The position numbers were made by a program, and so were the translations under genes. 64,000 nt of DNA, taken from positions 2,133,001 to 2,197,000 of the forward strand of contig NZ_CP163421.1 of NCBI RefSeq assembly GCF_041429775.1, read 5' to 3'. Positions 45,983 to 54,994 of the stretch are shown in pieces. Origin of the DNA: Glycocaulis abyssi. GTDB taxonomy: Bacteria; Pseudomonadota; Alphaproteobacteria; Caulobacterales; Maricaulaceae. The notes below the pieces were generated by a model. It was not told where the DNA came from, did not search any database, and was given only the letters and a program-made list of their open reading frames with translations. The first letter of the stretch is position 1. Every line of letters begins with the position of its first letter.

Positions 45983-46564
45983 CTATTTCCAGGGATCGCT
46001 CTCGTCACCGTCTTCATCGGCGTCGGACTCAAGATCTTCAGCCTGCTCCTCATTGAGCTCTTCGGTGATCTCGTCAGCGTCCGCATCGCCGTCATAGCCG
46101 GCATCATCGCGGTCAAAGGCGGCGTCCGGGACGCTGTAGGCGTCGTCCGCATGCTCATCGCGCTCTTCGTCGCCGTACTCGTCCTTGTCGTCATGCTCGT
46201 CGAGCGACTTGTCGAGCGACGGGCCGTACGGATCAGCCGGGACCTCTTCCAGATCGACCGGATCTTCATCGGCCATCGGATCGTCGGCAAGCGGATCGTC
46301 CGTCATCGGGTCCGCGAAGGGGTCGGGCTGGGCATCACCTTGCGTGGCGACGCGCCAGGCAGCGTATTCGTCTTCATCCAGACCGCCATCCAGATCCACA
46401 TCATACAGCGTGAATTCGGCTTCAGTGGTGGCCGGGTCGATCGCCTGAATCTCCTCAAGGCTCACGCGGCCATCACCATCGGTATCGGCTTCCTCAAACG
46501 GAACCGCGAGAGCCATGCCGGCCAGCGCGAGAGCCGAAACGCCAGAAATCAGAAACGTCTTCAT
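45983..46564 (-). CDS. secreted acidic EF-hand protein
   Basis: 193 residues from ATG 46564, nine bases after GAGGA. A signal peptide ends near ALA (residue 20). Two EF-hand calcium loops follow at once: DTDGDGRVSLEE and DVDLDGGLDEDE. The remaining 120 residues are highly acidic low-complexity Asp/Glu sequence with DPMADD-type repeats. Likely a periplasmic or extracellular calcium-binding protein. Confidence 0.85.
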   Translation of the reverse strand: MKTFLISGVSALALAGMALAVPFEEADTDGDGRVSLEEIQAIDPATTEAEFTLYDVDLDGGLDEDEYAAWRVATQGDAQPDPFADPMTDDPLADDPMADEDPVDLEEVPADPYGPSLDKSLDEHDDKDEYGDEERDEHADDAYSVPDAAFDRDDAGYDGDADADEITEELNEEQAEDLESDADEDGDESDPWK

Positions 46565-46684
46565 GTCTGTCATTCCTCTGTTGCGCCGGTCCGTCGAAGC
46601 GGGGGAAGCGGGGGCAGACCGGCCAGACATGGGATCAATGCGATCGCCATCTGAATCGTTCCCGCTCGTGATGCAGAGAAATTG

Positions 46685-46727
46685 CAGCAAAAAGCCCCGG
46701 CCTGACTTGGCCGGGGCTTTTTTTATT
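46685..46727 (-). terminator. strong bidirectional Rho-independent terminator
   Basis: AAAGCCCCGGCC-TGACTT-GGCCGGGGCTTT flanked by A5 on one side and T7 on the other. On the minus strand it ends the lipoprotein gene at 46765-47250. Confidence 0.9.
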
Positions 46728-46764
46728 TTGATTACAATGCCCTAAAGGGCGTGCCTTTTCTGTC

Positions 46765-47250
46765 CTAGCCGACCGGAACCGGCGTCTGGAAGGTCGAGGT
46801 ACAGGCATCGGTCAGGCGCCAGTGCCCGTCAATTAGGCGGAAATGGCAGCGGGCGTGATCGCGCGCCGGCATACCCAGATTGGCCGAGCTTGTGCCTTGA
46901 GGGTTGAGCATCTGGAAACGCCCGTCGGGGAAGACATAGGAAATCCGCTCGCTTGACGAGACTCTCTGCTCAAGCACGCACAAGGGCGGCTGCATCAGCA
47001 CGGTGCGCACCGAATGATCGCCCATGCGCTGGCCGAATATCTGGTTGCGCAGCGCCGGATCCTCACTGCGCAGGCGCGCGGCCAGCGCAGCGCTCTCAGG
47101 CGGAAGACTGTCGGCCAGCCCGGCCGCATGCCCGGCAACGATCTGGCCAAACGCCGCGCGTTCAGCGGCGTCCGCCTCCCGGCAGGTCGTTGTGGCGCAG
47201 GCGCTGACGGCAAGACCGCAAAGGGCGGTTACAAGGGCGAGGCGTTTCAT
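46765..47250 (-). CDS. hypothetical lipoprotein
   Basis: 161 residues from ATG 47250. A lipoprotein signal with lipobox VSAC at about residue 14-17. The mature part has no recognised domain; it includes VFPDGRFQMLNPQG and two later cysteines. An outer-membrane or periplasmic lipoprotein is likely. Function unknown. Confidence 0.7.
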   Translation of the reverse strand: MKRLALVTALCGLAVSACATTTCREADAAERAAFGQIVAGHAAGLADSLPPESAALAARLRSEDPALRNQIFGQRMGDHSVRTVLMQPPLCVLEQRVSSSERISYVFPDGRFQMLNPQGTSSANLGMPARDHARCHFRLIDGHWRLTDACTSTFQTPVPVG

Positions 47251-47338
47251 GGCGCAGATCAACTCCGTTCATGTGTTGCCGGTGACAATGCCTTACCCGG
47301 CAGCCTTCGCCAAGCGCGCCGTAGCATGGCCCTGCCAA

Positions 47339-48526
47339 TCAGCACCCGCCCGCCATCGCATCGATCCAGCGCGCAACCAGTGCCAGCCCTTCAGTGTGGG
47401 CCACGCTGCGCCCCAGCTCCGGCATCATGGCATCGGGCCGCGTTGTTTCCATACGGAAGGTGAAAATGGAGGCATCGCTGTCACCCGGCACGATGGAATA
47501 GAGCCTGTTGCCCGTGCCGCGCCCGGCAGCAATCGGCGGCTTGCATACGCCAAAGGCCGGTCCCGTCATTTCTGACGGCTCCAGATAGAGCCCTGACGTG
47601 CGCGCATGGCCGGTGCGCGAATGACAATGCGCGCAATTGATGTCGATATAGGCCCGCGCGGCAGCGTCCAGCGCCATGCCTGAAAGCGTGGTCTCACCGT
47701 GCCAGACCGCGCTGCGCGGAGCCGCATCGTGTTCCGCCGGCCCGCCTGCGAGAAGCCCCGCCTCGCGCCAGAAGGCGAGCTGGTTCTGCTCTCCATGCGC
47801 GTAAGGATAGCCGCCATTGAGATGGCGCGCACGCGGACCAATGGGGCGCAGCTGCGCGTCCGCGGCATTGGTGATGTGGCACTGGGCGCACTGGTTCACG
47901 TCCGGAATCTGGTAGTTGAGGGCCTGGGAGCGCCCGCCGGCGGCAATCAGGGTCAGGTCCACAAACGCGCCGGTACGGGCCAGACGCGTGGAGCGCTGAT
48001 CCTCGTTCCATGCGTAGGGAATGGCCGCCCACCCCGCTTCCCGCCGCACCAGGATGCGCGTTTCGATAACGCGTACCGCAGACAGATCGAGCGCGCGCCC
48101 GTCGAAATGGGCGTTGGGATCGAAATCGAGCGCCACTTCCTCAAAGCCCTCTCCACCGCGCGGATAGTAGAAGGTCTTGGTGATGACGGTGCCGACGGGA
48201 AACTCGAACACCTCCTCATCATGCCAGCTGGCGGGCTCTGCCCCTTCGGGCAGCCAGACCGTCCTGAGCTTCAGCGCATAGTCGGAAAACAGCGCGGTAT
48301 TCATGCCATAGGGCACGACGCCGTCGGCGAGCACCAGCCGCTCCCCCTCAATGCGGAACTGGCCCCACTCCTCCAGCGTGACGGGATTGCCGCTGGCGTG
48401 GAAAGCCGTGGCGGCCTCCCACGTGGCGGTGCCGGCCGGAGAGGCGGGCCCGCCCCCCTCTCCGGCATCGTTTCCGCACGCGGCAAGCACGAAGCCTGCC
48501 GCCAGCAAGGTGAGGATGTGCTTCAT
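47339..48526 (-). CDS. SO2930/HNE_0200-type diheme cytochrome c lipoprotein (TIGR03806-like)
   Basis: 395 residues with lipobox LAAC near residue 16. Two heme-binding motifs, CAQCH (about 212) and CAHCH (about 289), make it a diheme c-type protein. The surrounding sequence (LFSDYALKLRTVWLPEG, FPVGTVITKTFYYP, LNYQIPDVNQCAQC) fits the family exemplified by Hyphomonas HNE_0200. These proteins tend to co-occur with the parallel beta-helix family TIGR03805, which is the next gene upstream. Needs the Ccm system at 57454-60883 for heme attachment. Confidence 0.85.
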   Translation of the reverse strand: MKHILTLLAAGFVLAACGNDAGEGGGPASPAGTATWEAATAFHASGNPVTLEEWGQFRIEGERLVLADGVVPYGMNTALFSDYALKLRTVWLPEGAEPASWHDEEVFEFPVGTVITKTFYYPRGGEGFEEVALDFDPNAHFDGRALDLSAVRVIETRILVRREAGWAAIPYAWNEDQRSTRLARTGAFVDLTLIAAGGRSQALNYQIPDVNQCAQCHITNAADAQLRPIGPRARHLNGGYPYAHGEQNQLAFWREAGLLAGGPAEHDAAPRSAVWHGETTLSGMALDAAARAYIDINCAHCHSRTGHARTSGLYLEPSEMTGPAFGVCKPPIAAGRGTGNRLYSIVPGDSDASIFTFRMETTRPDAMMPELGRSVAHTEGLALVARWIDAMAGGC

Positions 48527-48535
48527 CGGGCCAGC

Positions 48536-49777
48536 CTAGAAGGGCAGTTCTACCGCTGCACGCGGCTCATGGCTGCAATCGTGCTCCGCCGTGGCGATAC
48601 GCGGATTGCCATACCCGCCAGGACCATCGGCATTGAGCACTTCGGCACCCGAAACGCAGATACGCAGATCATCCGGCAGCGCGCCATCGACCATCTTGGC
48701 CTCGTCCACATACCCGTCCCAGAGCACGTCCGGGATGCGGCCCGTCGGGCCGAACAGGGCAATGCGCAAAGCCTGCAGATCCATCCCGTCCGGATTGTTC
48801 CCGCCGCCCTCAAACGTGTTCCCATGGATATGGATGCGCTCCGGATAGGGATCGAAATCGCTCTCCACGCCCAGCTCGGAGAAACCGGCCGAATGCAGCG
48901 AGGAGATGATCACATTGGCCGTGCGGTTGCGCGACACGCGATTGTTGAAAATCTCCACATCATCATTGGAGTTGACGAGAATGCCCGTACCAGCCGGCAC
49001 ATTGGCGACCGGCGTGCCGGCATGGCCGAAATTGCGCGTATTGTTCTCATAGACATCATTGTCGAACACGCGCGTGCCATGGCCGGGGCGGGGGAGGTTC
49101 GGCATGTTGAAGACCAGAATGCCGCCCGTATTGTTGGTCGCCACATTGCCGTACACGTCCGCGTCCATCGAGTTTTCGATCTCGATCCCCGCCACATTGT
49201 ATTCGGCGCGGTTACCCCGCACGACGATATTGTCCGACTGGCCGACATAAATGCCTGCGTCCGATGCGCCAATCGCCACCGAGTCCTCGATCAGTACATT
49301 GCGCGTCAGCACCGGATAGATGCCATAGGCGCCATTATCGGTGGAGACGCCTCTGGTCCATTCGGTGCGCACCCGGCGGATGACGATGTTCTCCCCGCCC
49401 GTGACTTTGAGCGCATCACCGATCGTGTCCTCGATCGCGAGGTCCTCAATGGTGAAATTGTTGGAGCCCGTCACCAGAAGCCCCTCAGAGCCCGCGCGCT
49501 GCTCGGCGAAGGAGAGGATTGTCTCGTCCATGCCCGCGCCGCGGATCGTGACGCCGTCGACATTGGCCAGCGAAAGCCCGCGCTCGATGACAAACACGCC
49601 GGCCGGTATCTCGATGACACTACCGGGCGCAGCATCCAGCAGCGCCTCCATCAGCACGTTCTGGTATTCACGGTCCGCGCTGGACACATCGCGCGTCTGG
49701 CCGGTCTGCTGGCCACAAGCCTGCAACACGGCCAGTGCAGAAAAAGCCGCCAGTCCGGCGCGCCAGATAGCTCTCAT
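48536..49777 (-). CDS. parallel beta-helix lipoprotein (TIGR03805-like)
   Basis: 413 residues from ATG 49777, preceded by GGGGAGGA. Lipobox LQAC near residue 20. The body is a right-handed beta-helix with regular turns such as NFTIEDLAIEDTIGDALKVTG, NIVIRRVRTEW and NIVVRGNRAEYN. Start of the mature region: VLMEALLDAAPGSVIEIPAG. Ten bases separate it from the diheme cytochrome gene, so the two form one operon. Carbohydrate or surface-polymer binding is possible; function unproven. Confidence 0.87.
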   Translation of the reverse strand: MRAIWRAGLAAFSALAVLQACGQQTGQTRDVSSADREYQNVLMEALLDAAPGSVIEIPAGVFVIERGLSLANVDGVTIRGAGMDETILSFAEQRAGSEGLLVTGSNNFTIEDLAIEDTIGDALKVTGGENIVIRRVRTEWTRGVSTDNGAYGIYPVLTRNVLIEDSVAIGASDAGIYVGQSDNIVVRGNRAEYNVAGIEIENSMDADVYGNVATNNTGGILVFNMPNLPRPGHGTRVFDNDVYENNTRNFGHAGTPVANVPAGTGILVNSNDDVEIFNNRVSRNRTANVIISSLHSAGFSELGVESDFDPYPERIHIHGNTFEGGGNNPDGMDLQALRIALFGPTGRIPDVLWDGYVDEAKMVDGALPDDLRICVSGAEVLNADGPGGYGNPRIATAEHDCSHEPRAAVELPF

Positions 49778-49893
49778 CGGATAGTCCTCCCCAGACAGGT
49801 CATCGATACGCGTGTTTCCGCGTTTCACTGAGCGATCAGTTTGCGAGTTTATTTCAGCAAAGGAAAGGGGGCCTCTGCCGCTTTGCGCGAAAC

Positions 49894-50130
49894 CTAGTTC
49901 CACCAGCCAAAGACAAGCCCGCGAATGCTCTCAAAGCTCCACAGACCTGCCAGCATGCCGGCAAGCGCGATCAGGAATATCCAGAAGCGATAGCGCCGCG
50001 TCAGTCGCCAGAAACCGCGAACCGCAATGACGCTGGCGCGCCATCCGGCAATGCGCACTGGCAGGCCGATGACCAGGCTGGCCACCAGGGCAACAGCAAA
50101 TATCTGTATTTCATAAGGAATTTCCGCCAT
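49894..50130 (-). CDS. small hypothetical membrane protein
   Basis: 78 residues with two hydrophobic segments (about 10-25 and 48-65) and a basic loop RGFWRLTRRYRFW between them. AAAGAAGG lies upstream of the ATG. No family recognised. Confidence 0.5.
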   Translation of the reverse strand: MAEIPYEIQIFAVALVASLVIGLPVRIAGWRASVIAVRGFWRLTRRYRFWIFLIALAGMLAGLWSFESIRGLVFGWWN

Positions 50131-50165
50131 AACCTTCTTTTCCTCAAAAAGGCAGGCGGCGTTTC

Positions 50166-50384
50166 CTAGTTTTGTCCGCCTGACGGGTTGATCCGGTCGT
50201 CACGCATGATGCCGCCCCCGCCTCCGGGGTCGGACGGTGCGCAATAGGGCCAGCTGCCGGTATTCTGCCCGCGCTCCGGGCAGACGGTTTCGCCCGGCAC
50301 ATTGGCGCAGGCCGCCAGCATGGCAAGGGTTGTCGCAAAGCCCGCAAGCAGGGCTGGGCGCCGTAGGCGTGGCGTCAAGGACAT
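50166..50384 (-). CDS. small hypothetical lipoprotein
   Basis: 72 residues from ATG 50384. Signal with lipobox LAAC at about residue 22-25, then a short mature part of 48 residues with two further cysteines and a Gly-rich stretch. Function unknown. It has the same strand as the small membrane protein gene 36 bases downstream. Confidence 0.5.
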   Translation of the reverse strand: MSLTPRLRRPALLAGFATTLAMLAACANVPGETVCPERGQNTGSWPYCAPSDPGGGGGIMRDDRINPSGGQN

Positions 50385-50531
50385 GATGAGCGGGCTCCCT
50401 CTGGCTGGCCAGATGATCGCCCCTGCCCGGCTGGCTGGCAAGGCGTTTTGCATCAGCTTTCAGGGTTCACGGCGCCTTAACGCTGTTGGCGTTAGCTGGT
50501 GTGTGTTCAATCAAGGCAATACGAAACACCC

Positions 50532-52535
50532 GTGACCCGCACCTCCATCCGCGTTCCTGTCGGTACACACAAGCGCCGCCCGAAGGGCTGGATGCTGCTG
50601 GCGCGTGCGCTGACGGCGCTGGCCACCGTCACAATCCTGCTGGGCACTATGTATCTGGTCAGCCTTGCGCGTGACCTGCCTGATACTTCCTCGCTCGCGG
50701 CAGCGCCCACCGGCACCGCCATGACATTTCTAGACCGGCATGGCCGGGTGATCGCCCGGCGAGGCGACAGTTCCGGGACAACGATAAGCGCCGATGCCCT
50801 GCCCCATCACCTCGTCGACGCGGTGCTGGCGGTGGAAGACCGGCGCTTCTATCACCATTTCGGCATTGACCTGATCGGTACCACCCGCGCCGCGCTGGCA
50901 AACCTGCGCGCCGGACGCGTCGTGCAGGGCGGCTCCACCATCACCCAGCAGCTGGCAAAAAACCTCTTTCTGACGCCAGACCGCACTTTCCGGCGCAAGG
51001 CGCAGGAAATGATGCTCGCCTTCTGGCTGGAAACCCGCTTCACCAAGGACGAGATACTCGCCCTTTACCTCAACCGGGTCTATTTCGGGGCCGGAGCCTG
51101 GGGCGCAGAAAACGCCTCGCGGCGCTATTTCGGGCGCGGTCCCCATGAGCTGGATATCGGCGAGGCGGCGCTGCTGGCGGGTCTGCTGAAAGCCCCGTCG
51201 CGCTACTCCCCGGCCAGTGACACGACGCGCGCGGCCGTGCGGGCCACCGTTGTTCTGGACCTGATGCTGGCCACCGGCCGGATCACCGAGGAGGAAAGGC
51301 TGGCCGCTGCCTCTGCGCCGATCCGTGTCTCGCGCGGTTCCTCCAGCCCCGGCGCGGGCTGGTTTGCCGATTTTGCCGCCAGCGAGGCGCGCACCCTGCT
51401 GGCCCTTCATGCCCCCTCATGGGAGGGCGATGTGGTGGTGCGCACCACGCTGGATATCGAGGTGCAGCGCGCCGCCGACAGCGCCCTGACGCGCGGCCTT
51501 GCCGATCCGGACATCGCACGCGGGGCTGCCAACGGGGCCATTATAGCGCTCGACGCGGCTGGCGCGGTCGCGGCCATGAGCGGCGGCACCGACTATGCCC
51601 GCTCGCCCTTCAACCGCGCCACGTCCGCCCGCCGCCAGCCGGGTTCGGCCTTCAAACCCTTCATCTACGCCTCCGCCTTTGAAGCCGGATGGTCTCCGGC
51701 TGATCTCATGATCGACGAGCCGGTCAGCTATGGCAGCTGGTCCCCGGCCAACTGGGAAAACCGCTATGAGGGCGAGATGACGCTGGAGCGCGCCTTTGCC
51801 CGCTCGTCCAACTCCATCGCGGTCCAGCTGGCCGAAGCCACCGGGCGCGCCTACACGCTGCGCCTCGCCCGGCGTCTCGGCATTGAGAGCCCGATGGAGA
51901 ACACCCATTCCCTGTCTCTGGGTGCCTATGAGGTGACGCCGCTGGAGCTGGCACGCGCCTATGTGCCGTTTATGAATGGCGGGCGGGCCGTGGAAACCCA
52001 CGCCGTAATCCGGCTCGAAACCCCTTCAGGCGAAGTTCTCTGGGCGCGCGAAACCGGCCCCGGCCCCATCGTTCTGGCCGACCGGGTCGTGCGCGAAATG
52101 GACCAGCTCTTTGCCGCTACAGTCCGCTATGGCACCGGCCGCTCGGCCGCTGTTCAGGGCCGCGAAGTGCGCGGCAAGACCGGCACCACCAATGGTTTCC
52201 GCGATGCGTGGTTTGCCGGCTGGGCCGATGGCCTTGTCACCGTGGTCTGGACCGGCAATGATTCCAACGCGTCCACCGATGCCGGGTCGGGCGGCACCGG
52301 ACCGGCGCGCATTTTCGCCTCCATGCTCGCGGCCGCACCGGTGATCGCCATGCCCGATGACATGCCCGCCGCTCCGGCCACGGACCCGGACAGGCTGGCG
52401 CGTCTATTAAGCGCGCTTGAGGATGAAAACCTTGTCAGCACAGCCTATGAGGAAAGCCCGCCGCCTGCGCCGCCCGCCAGCGAGCCGGCCGAGGATCCGA
52501 TTGCCGGACTGCTGACGCGCCTGCCACGGGACTGA
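50532..52535 (+). CDS. class A penicillin-binding protein (PBP1A family)
   Basis: 667 residues from GTG 50532; GTG 50499 is an alternative. One N-terminal membrane anchor (about 20-45). The glycosyltransferase domain has EDRRFYHHFGID, GGSTITQQLAKNLFL and KDEILALYLNRVYFG. The transpeptidase domain has the SxxK serine in RRQPGSAFKPFIYA, SSN (SxN motif) and GKTGTTNGFRDAWFAG (KTG motif). It polymerises and crosslinks peptidoglycan. At 667 residues it is shorter than E. coli PBP1A because the outer OB-type insert is missing. Confidence 0.93.
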   Translation: MTRTSIRVPVGTHKRRPKGWMLLARALTALATVTILLGTMYLVSLARDLPDTSSLAAAPTGTAMTFLDRHGRVIARRGDSSGTTISADALPHHLVDAVLAVEDRRFYHHFGIDLIGTTRAALANLRAGRVVQGGSTITQQLAKNLFLTPDRTFRRKAQEMMLAFWLETRFTKDEILALYLNRVYFGAGAWGAENASRRYFGRGPHELDIGEAALLAGLLKAPSRYSPASDTTRAAVRATVVLDLMLATGRITEEERLAAASAPIRVSRGSSSPGAGWFADFAASEARTLLALHAPSWEGDVVVRTTLDIEVQRAADSALTRGLADPDIARGAANGAIIALDAAGAVAAMSGGTDYARSPFNRATSARRQPGSAFKPFIYASAFEAGWSPADLMIDEPVSYGSWSPANWENRYEGEMTLERAFARSSNSIAVQLAEATGRAYTLRLARRLGIESPMENTHSLSLGAYEVTPLELARAYVPFMNGGRAVETHAVIRLETPSGEVLWARETGPGPIVLADRVVREMDQLFAATVRYGTGRSAAVQGREVRGKTGTTNGFRDAWFAGWADGLVTVVWTGNDSNASTDAGSGGTGPARIFASMLAAAPVIAMPDDMPAAPATDPDRLARLLSALEDENLVSTAYEESPPPAPPASEPAEDPIAGLLTRLPRD

Positions 52536-52606
52536 GCGGCTAGCTCTGACGCTATTGAGGCACTAGGCTGGCGCCTTACCCCGCTGCCAGCCTGAAAGCC
52601 CTTGCC

Positions 52607-54151
52607 ATGTCCGTATTGCGCGCCCTGCCCGTCCTGCTTGCGTCCGCCCTGCTGCTTGCCGCCTGCGGCGACAGGAATGAGGGACGCGAGCCGCCTGCAA
52701 CCCGCGTCACCTCCGATGACGCCGCCGAGGCTGCGCGCGTGCTGGGACTGGAAGAGCCGGGCCGGGCGGACTGGGAGAACCGCGAGTTTGCCAATGGCGT
52801 CTTCCGCTTTGAGAACTTCACCCTGCTGCTGGCGCAAGTGGAGACAGAAGGCGGAGAAGACGCAGAAGACACGCTGGTAGAGAGCCGGCTGAACGCGGAG
52901 ATCATGGAGATTGCCGCACCGCGCCTTGAGGAGGGTGTGGTCCGCTTTGACCGGTTGACGCTGGAAAACGCCGTGCTGACGGACCTTGAAGGCGGTGAAA
53001 CCCGCTTTGAGCGCCTCGTCATCGACCGGCCCGGCCCGGCCCTCTCACGCTCCATCGCGGCCTCCTTCACAGGCGAGACAGACGATCTGCCTGATCTGGC
53101 CGCCAACCTCGCCGCCTACAGCTTCCGGGAAATGTCCCTGGCGGGCCTGTCGGTGTCCCTCCCGGAGGGAGACGGCACGCTGCAGGCAGCAAATGTCAGC
53201 CTGCGCGGTCTGGACGAGACCGGGCTGGAACTGGCGCGCGTGGAAAGCATCAGCTTTGACGGCCCCGCCACGCGCTTCGAGATTGAAAACGTTGAAATGG
53301 AGAGGGTAGGCGCGCGCTTTCTCGCCTCGCTGTTTGATGACGAGGCCGCGTCGCTGCTCCAGACCGCCATTTCCGGTAACCCGGCCGATTACTATCGCAG
53401 CCTCTCCATGACCGGCCTCTCCGGCGTGGCGAGCGGCGTGGTCTACGAGATGGACAGCTTCAGCGCTGACGTGACACCCGAAGGCGAGCGCCTGCGCACA
53501 ACCGGCTCCATGCCGGCCTTGCGCCTTTCCGCTGAGCGCGGCAGCGATCCGGGCGAGCATGTCCACAACGTGCTGGGATTCCTCGGCTATGAGGAGGTGG
53601 TGCTGCGTTTCGAGACCGATACGATCTACGATCCGGCCACAGACACCCTCCAGACCCAGAACAATAACCGCTTTGTCTGGGAAGACGGGCTGACACTCTC
53701 GGCGCAACAGCAGATTTCCGGCGTGCAAGCCTATGGCGATGCTGTCGCGGCCGCGCGCGATAGCGCAGTCTCCGAGCCCGAAGCGCTGGCAGAGCTGGAA
53801 CGCCTCCTGCGCCTGCACAGGCTGGAAATCCGCCTGGAAGACCACTCCCTTCTGGACCGCAGCTTTTCCGCCTATGCCCAGATGAGCGGTGTCACCCCGG
53901 CGCAGATGCGCGTACAGGCTTCCGCCCTGATCGCGCTTGGCCTGTCGGCCCTGCCAGCCGAAATCCCCCGGCCCTTCATCAATGCGATATCCCGGCCCTT
54001 GTCCGACTTTGTGCGCGATGGCGGCACGCTCATCATCACGCTCGATCCGCCAGAGCCAGTGCCGCTGCCTGCGCTGGTCAGCCCGTCGGGCGAGTTTGAC
54101 ATCGACCGGCTGGGCCTGGCGGTAAACGTGGAACGGCCCGGACAGGAATAA
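52607..54151 (+). CDS. large hypothetical lipoprotein
   Basis: 514 residues. Lipobox LAAC near residue 17-20. The mature part shows repeated short beta-like units (RFENFTLLLAQVE, RFDRLTLENAVL, RFERLVIDRPG), suggesting a repetitive beta-sheet, followed by a helical region. No family recognised. It lies 71 bases after the PBP gene and ten bases before the pyridoxal kinase gene, probably in one transcript. Confidence 0.7.
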   Translation: MSVLRALPVLLASALLLAACGDRNEGREPPATRVTSDDAAEAARVLGLEEPGRADWENREFANGVFRFENFTLLLAQVETEGGEDAEDTLVESRLNAEIMEIAAPRLEEGVVRFDRLTLENAVLTDLEGGETRFERLVIDRPGPALSRSIAASFTGETDDLPDLAANLAAYSFREMSLAGLSVSLPEGDGTLQAANVSLRGLDETGLELARVESISFDGPATRFEIENVEMERVGARFLASLFDDEAASLLQTAISGNPADYYRSLSMTGLSGVASGVVYEMDSFSADVTPEGERLRTTGSMPALRLSAERGSDPGEHVHNVLGFLGYEEVVLRFETDTIYDPATDTLQTQNNNRFVWEDGLTLSAQQQISGVQAYGDAVAAARDSAVSEPEALAELERLLRLHRLEIRLEDHSLLDRSFSAYAQMSGVTPAQMRVQASALIALGLSALPAEIPRPFINAISRPLSDFVRDGGTLIITLDPPEPVPLPALVSPSGEFDIDRLGLAVNVERPGQE

Positions 54152-54160
54152 GTCAGCCCC

Positions 54161-54979
54161 TTGGACCGCAGCATCATCATTTTAAGCTCGCTGGTAGCGG
54201 GCAGCCGGGTTGGCGGCAGCGTCAGCGCCGCCGTGCTGACGCGCGCAGGCTTCACGCCTGAGCATGTGCCAAGCGTGATTTTCGGCCGCCATCCGGGCCT
54301 TGGCGCTCCGGGCGGTGGAGCCGTGCCCGATACGGTGTTCGCGGGCGCGCTAGACGGCCTGCTGGCCCATGGCGCTCACTCCCGCGCACGCGCCATCCTC
54401 ACCGGCTATTTTGCCAGCGCGGAGCAGGTGCGCACAGCTGCCGCCTTCATAGAGACCGCCAAAGCCGCCAACCCGGACATATTCGTGCTGGTCGACCCGA
54501 TCTGCGGCGATGGCGTCGCCGATGGCACGGCGGACGGGCTTTATGTGAAGCGCGAGACCGCAGAGGCCATTGCCGCCCGGCTGGTCCAGCTGGCCGATCT
54601 CATCACGCCCAACGCGTTCGAGCTGGCCTTCCTGACAGGACGGCCCGTGACGGATACAGCGTCTGCCAGAAGCGCCGCAAACACGCTTGCAAAACCCGTC
54701 CTCGTCACCTCTGTACCGGAGGGAACAGACCGGCTGGCGGTTCTGCTGGCAGACGGCCAGACAAGCTGCTCTGCCGCCGTAGACCGGCTGGAGGGCGTGC
54801 CGCACGGCACGGGCGATCTGCTGGCCGCGCTGGCGCTGGTGGCGCGTCTGGAAGGCGATACGGGGCAAGCGCTGTGCGATCACGTTACAGAAGCCTGCGA
54901 ACGGGTGATCCGCGCCAGCCTGGAAGCCCGCAGCCACGACCTGCTGCTGGGCGCGCTTGAACACGCGAAGCCTTCATAA
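54161..54979 (+). CDS. pyridoxal kinase-like protein (PdxY/PdxK)
   Basis: 272 residues from TTG 54161, giving a normal ribokinase-fold start (SIIILSSLVAGSRVGGS). TPNAFELAFLTGRP and the catalytic PHGTGDLLAAL (Asp base) are present. The family phosphorylates pyridoxal to pyridoxal phosphate. The N-terminus VAGSRVGGSVSAAVL corresponds to VxGxVGN-type motifs of PdxY with divergence. Confidence 0.8.
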   Translation: MDRSIIILSSLVAGSRVGGSVSAAVLTRAGFTPEHVPSVIFGRHPGLGAPGGGAVPDTVFAGALDGLLAHGAHSRARAILTGYFASAEQVRTAAAFIETAKAANPDIFVLVDPICGDGVADGTADGLYVKRETAEAIAARLVQLADLITPNAFELAFLTGRPVTDTASARSAANTLAKPVLVTSVPEGTDRLAVLLADGQTSCSAAVDRLEGVPHGTGDLLAALALVARLEGDTGQALCDHVTEACERVIRASLEARSHDLLLGALEHAKPS

Positions 54980-54994
54980 GAAAGACCTTGCCCC

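Noticed and set aside
47699-49831. 710-codon plus-strand ORF opposite the cytochrome and beta-helix genes
   Set aside because: The minus-strand frames carry signal peptides, CxxCH motifs and beta-helix repeats, so this is antisense noise.
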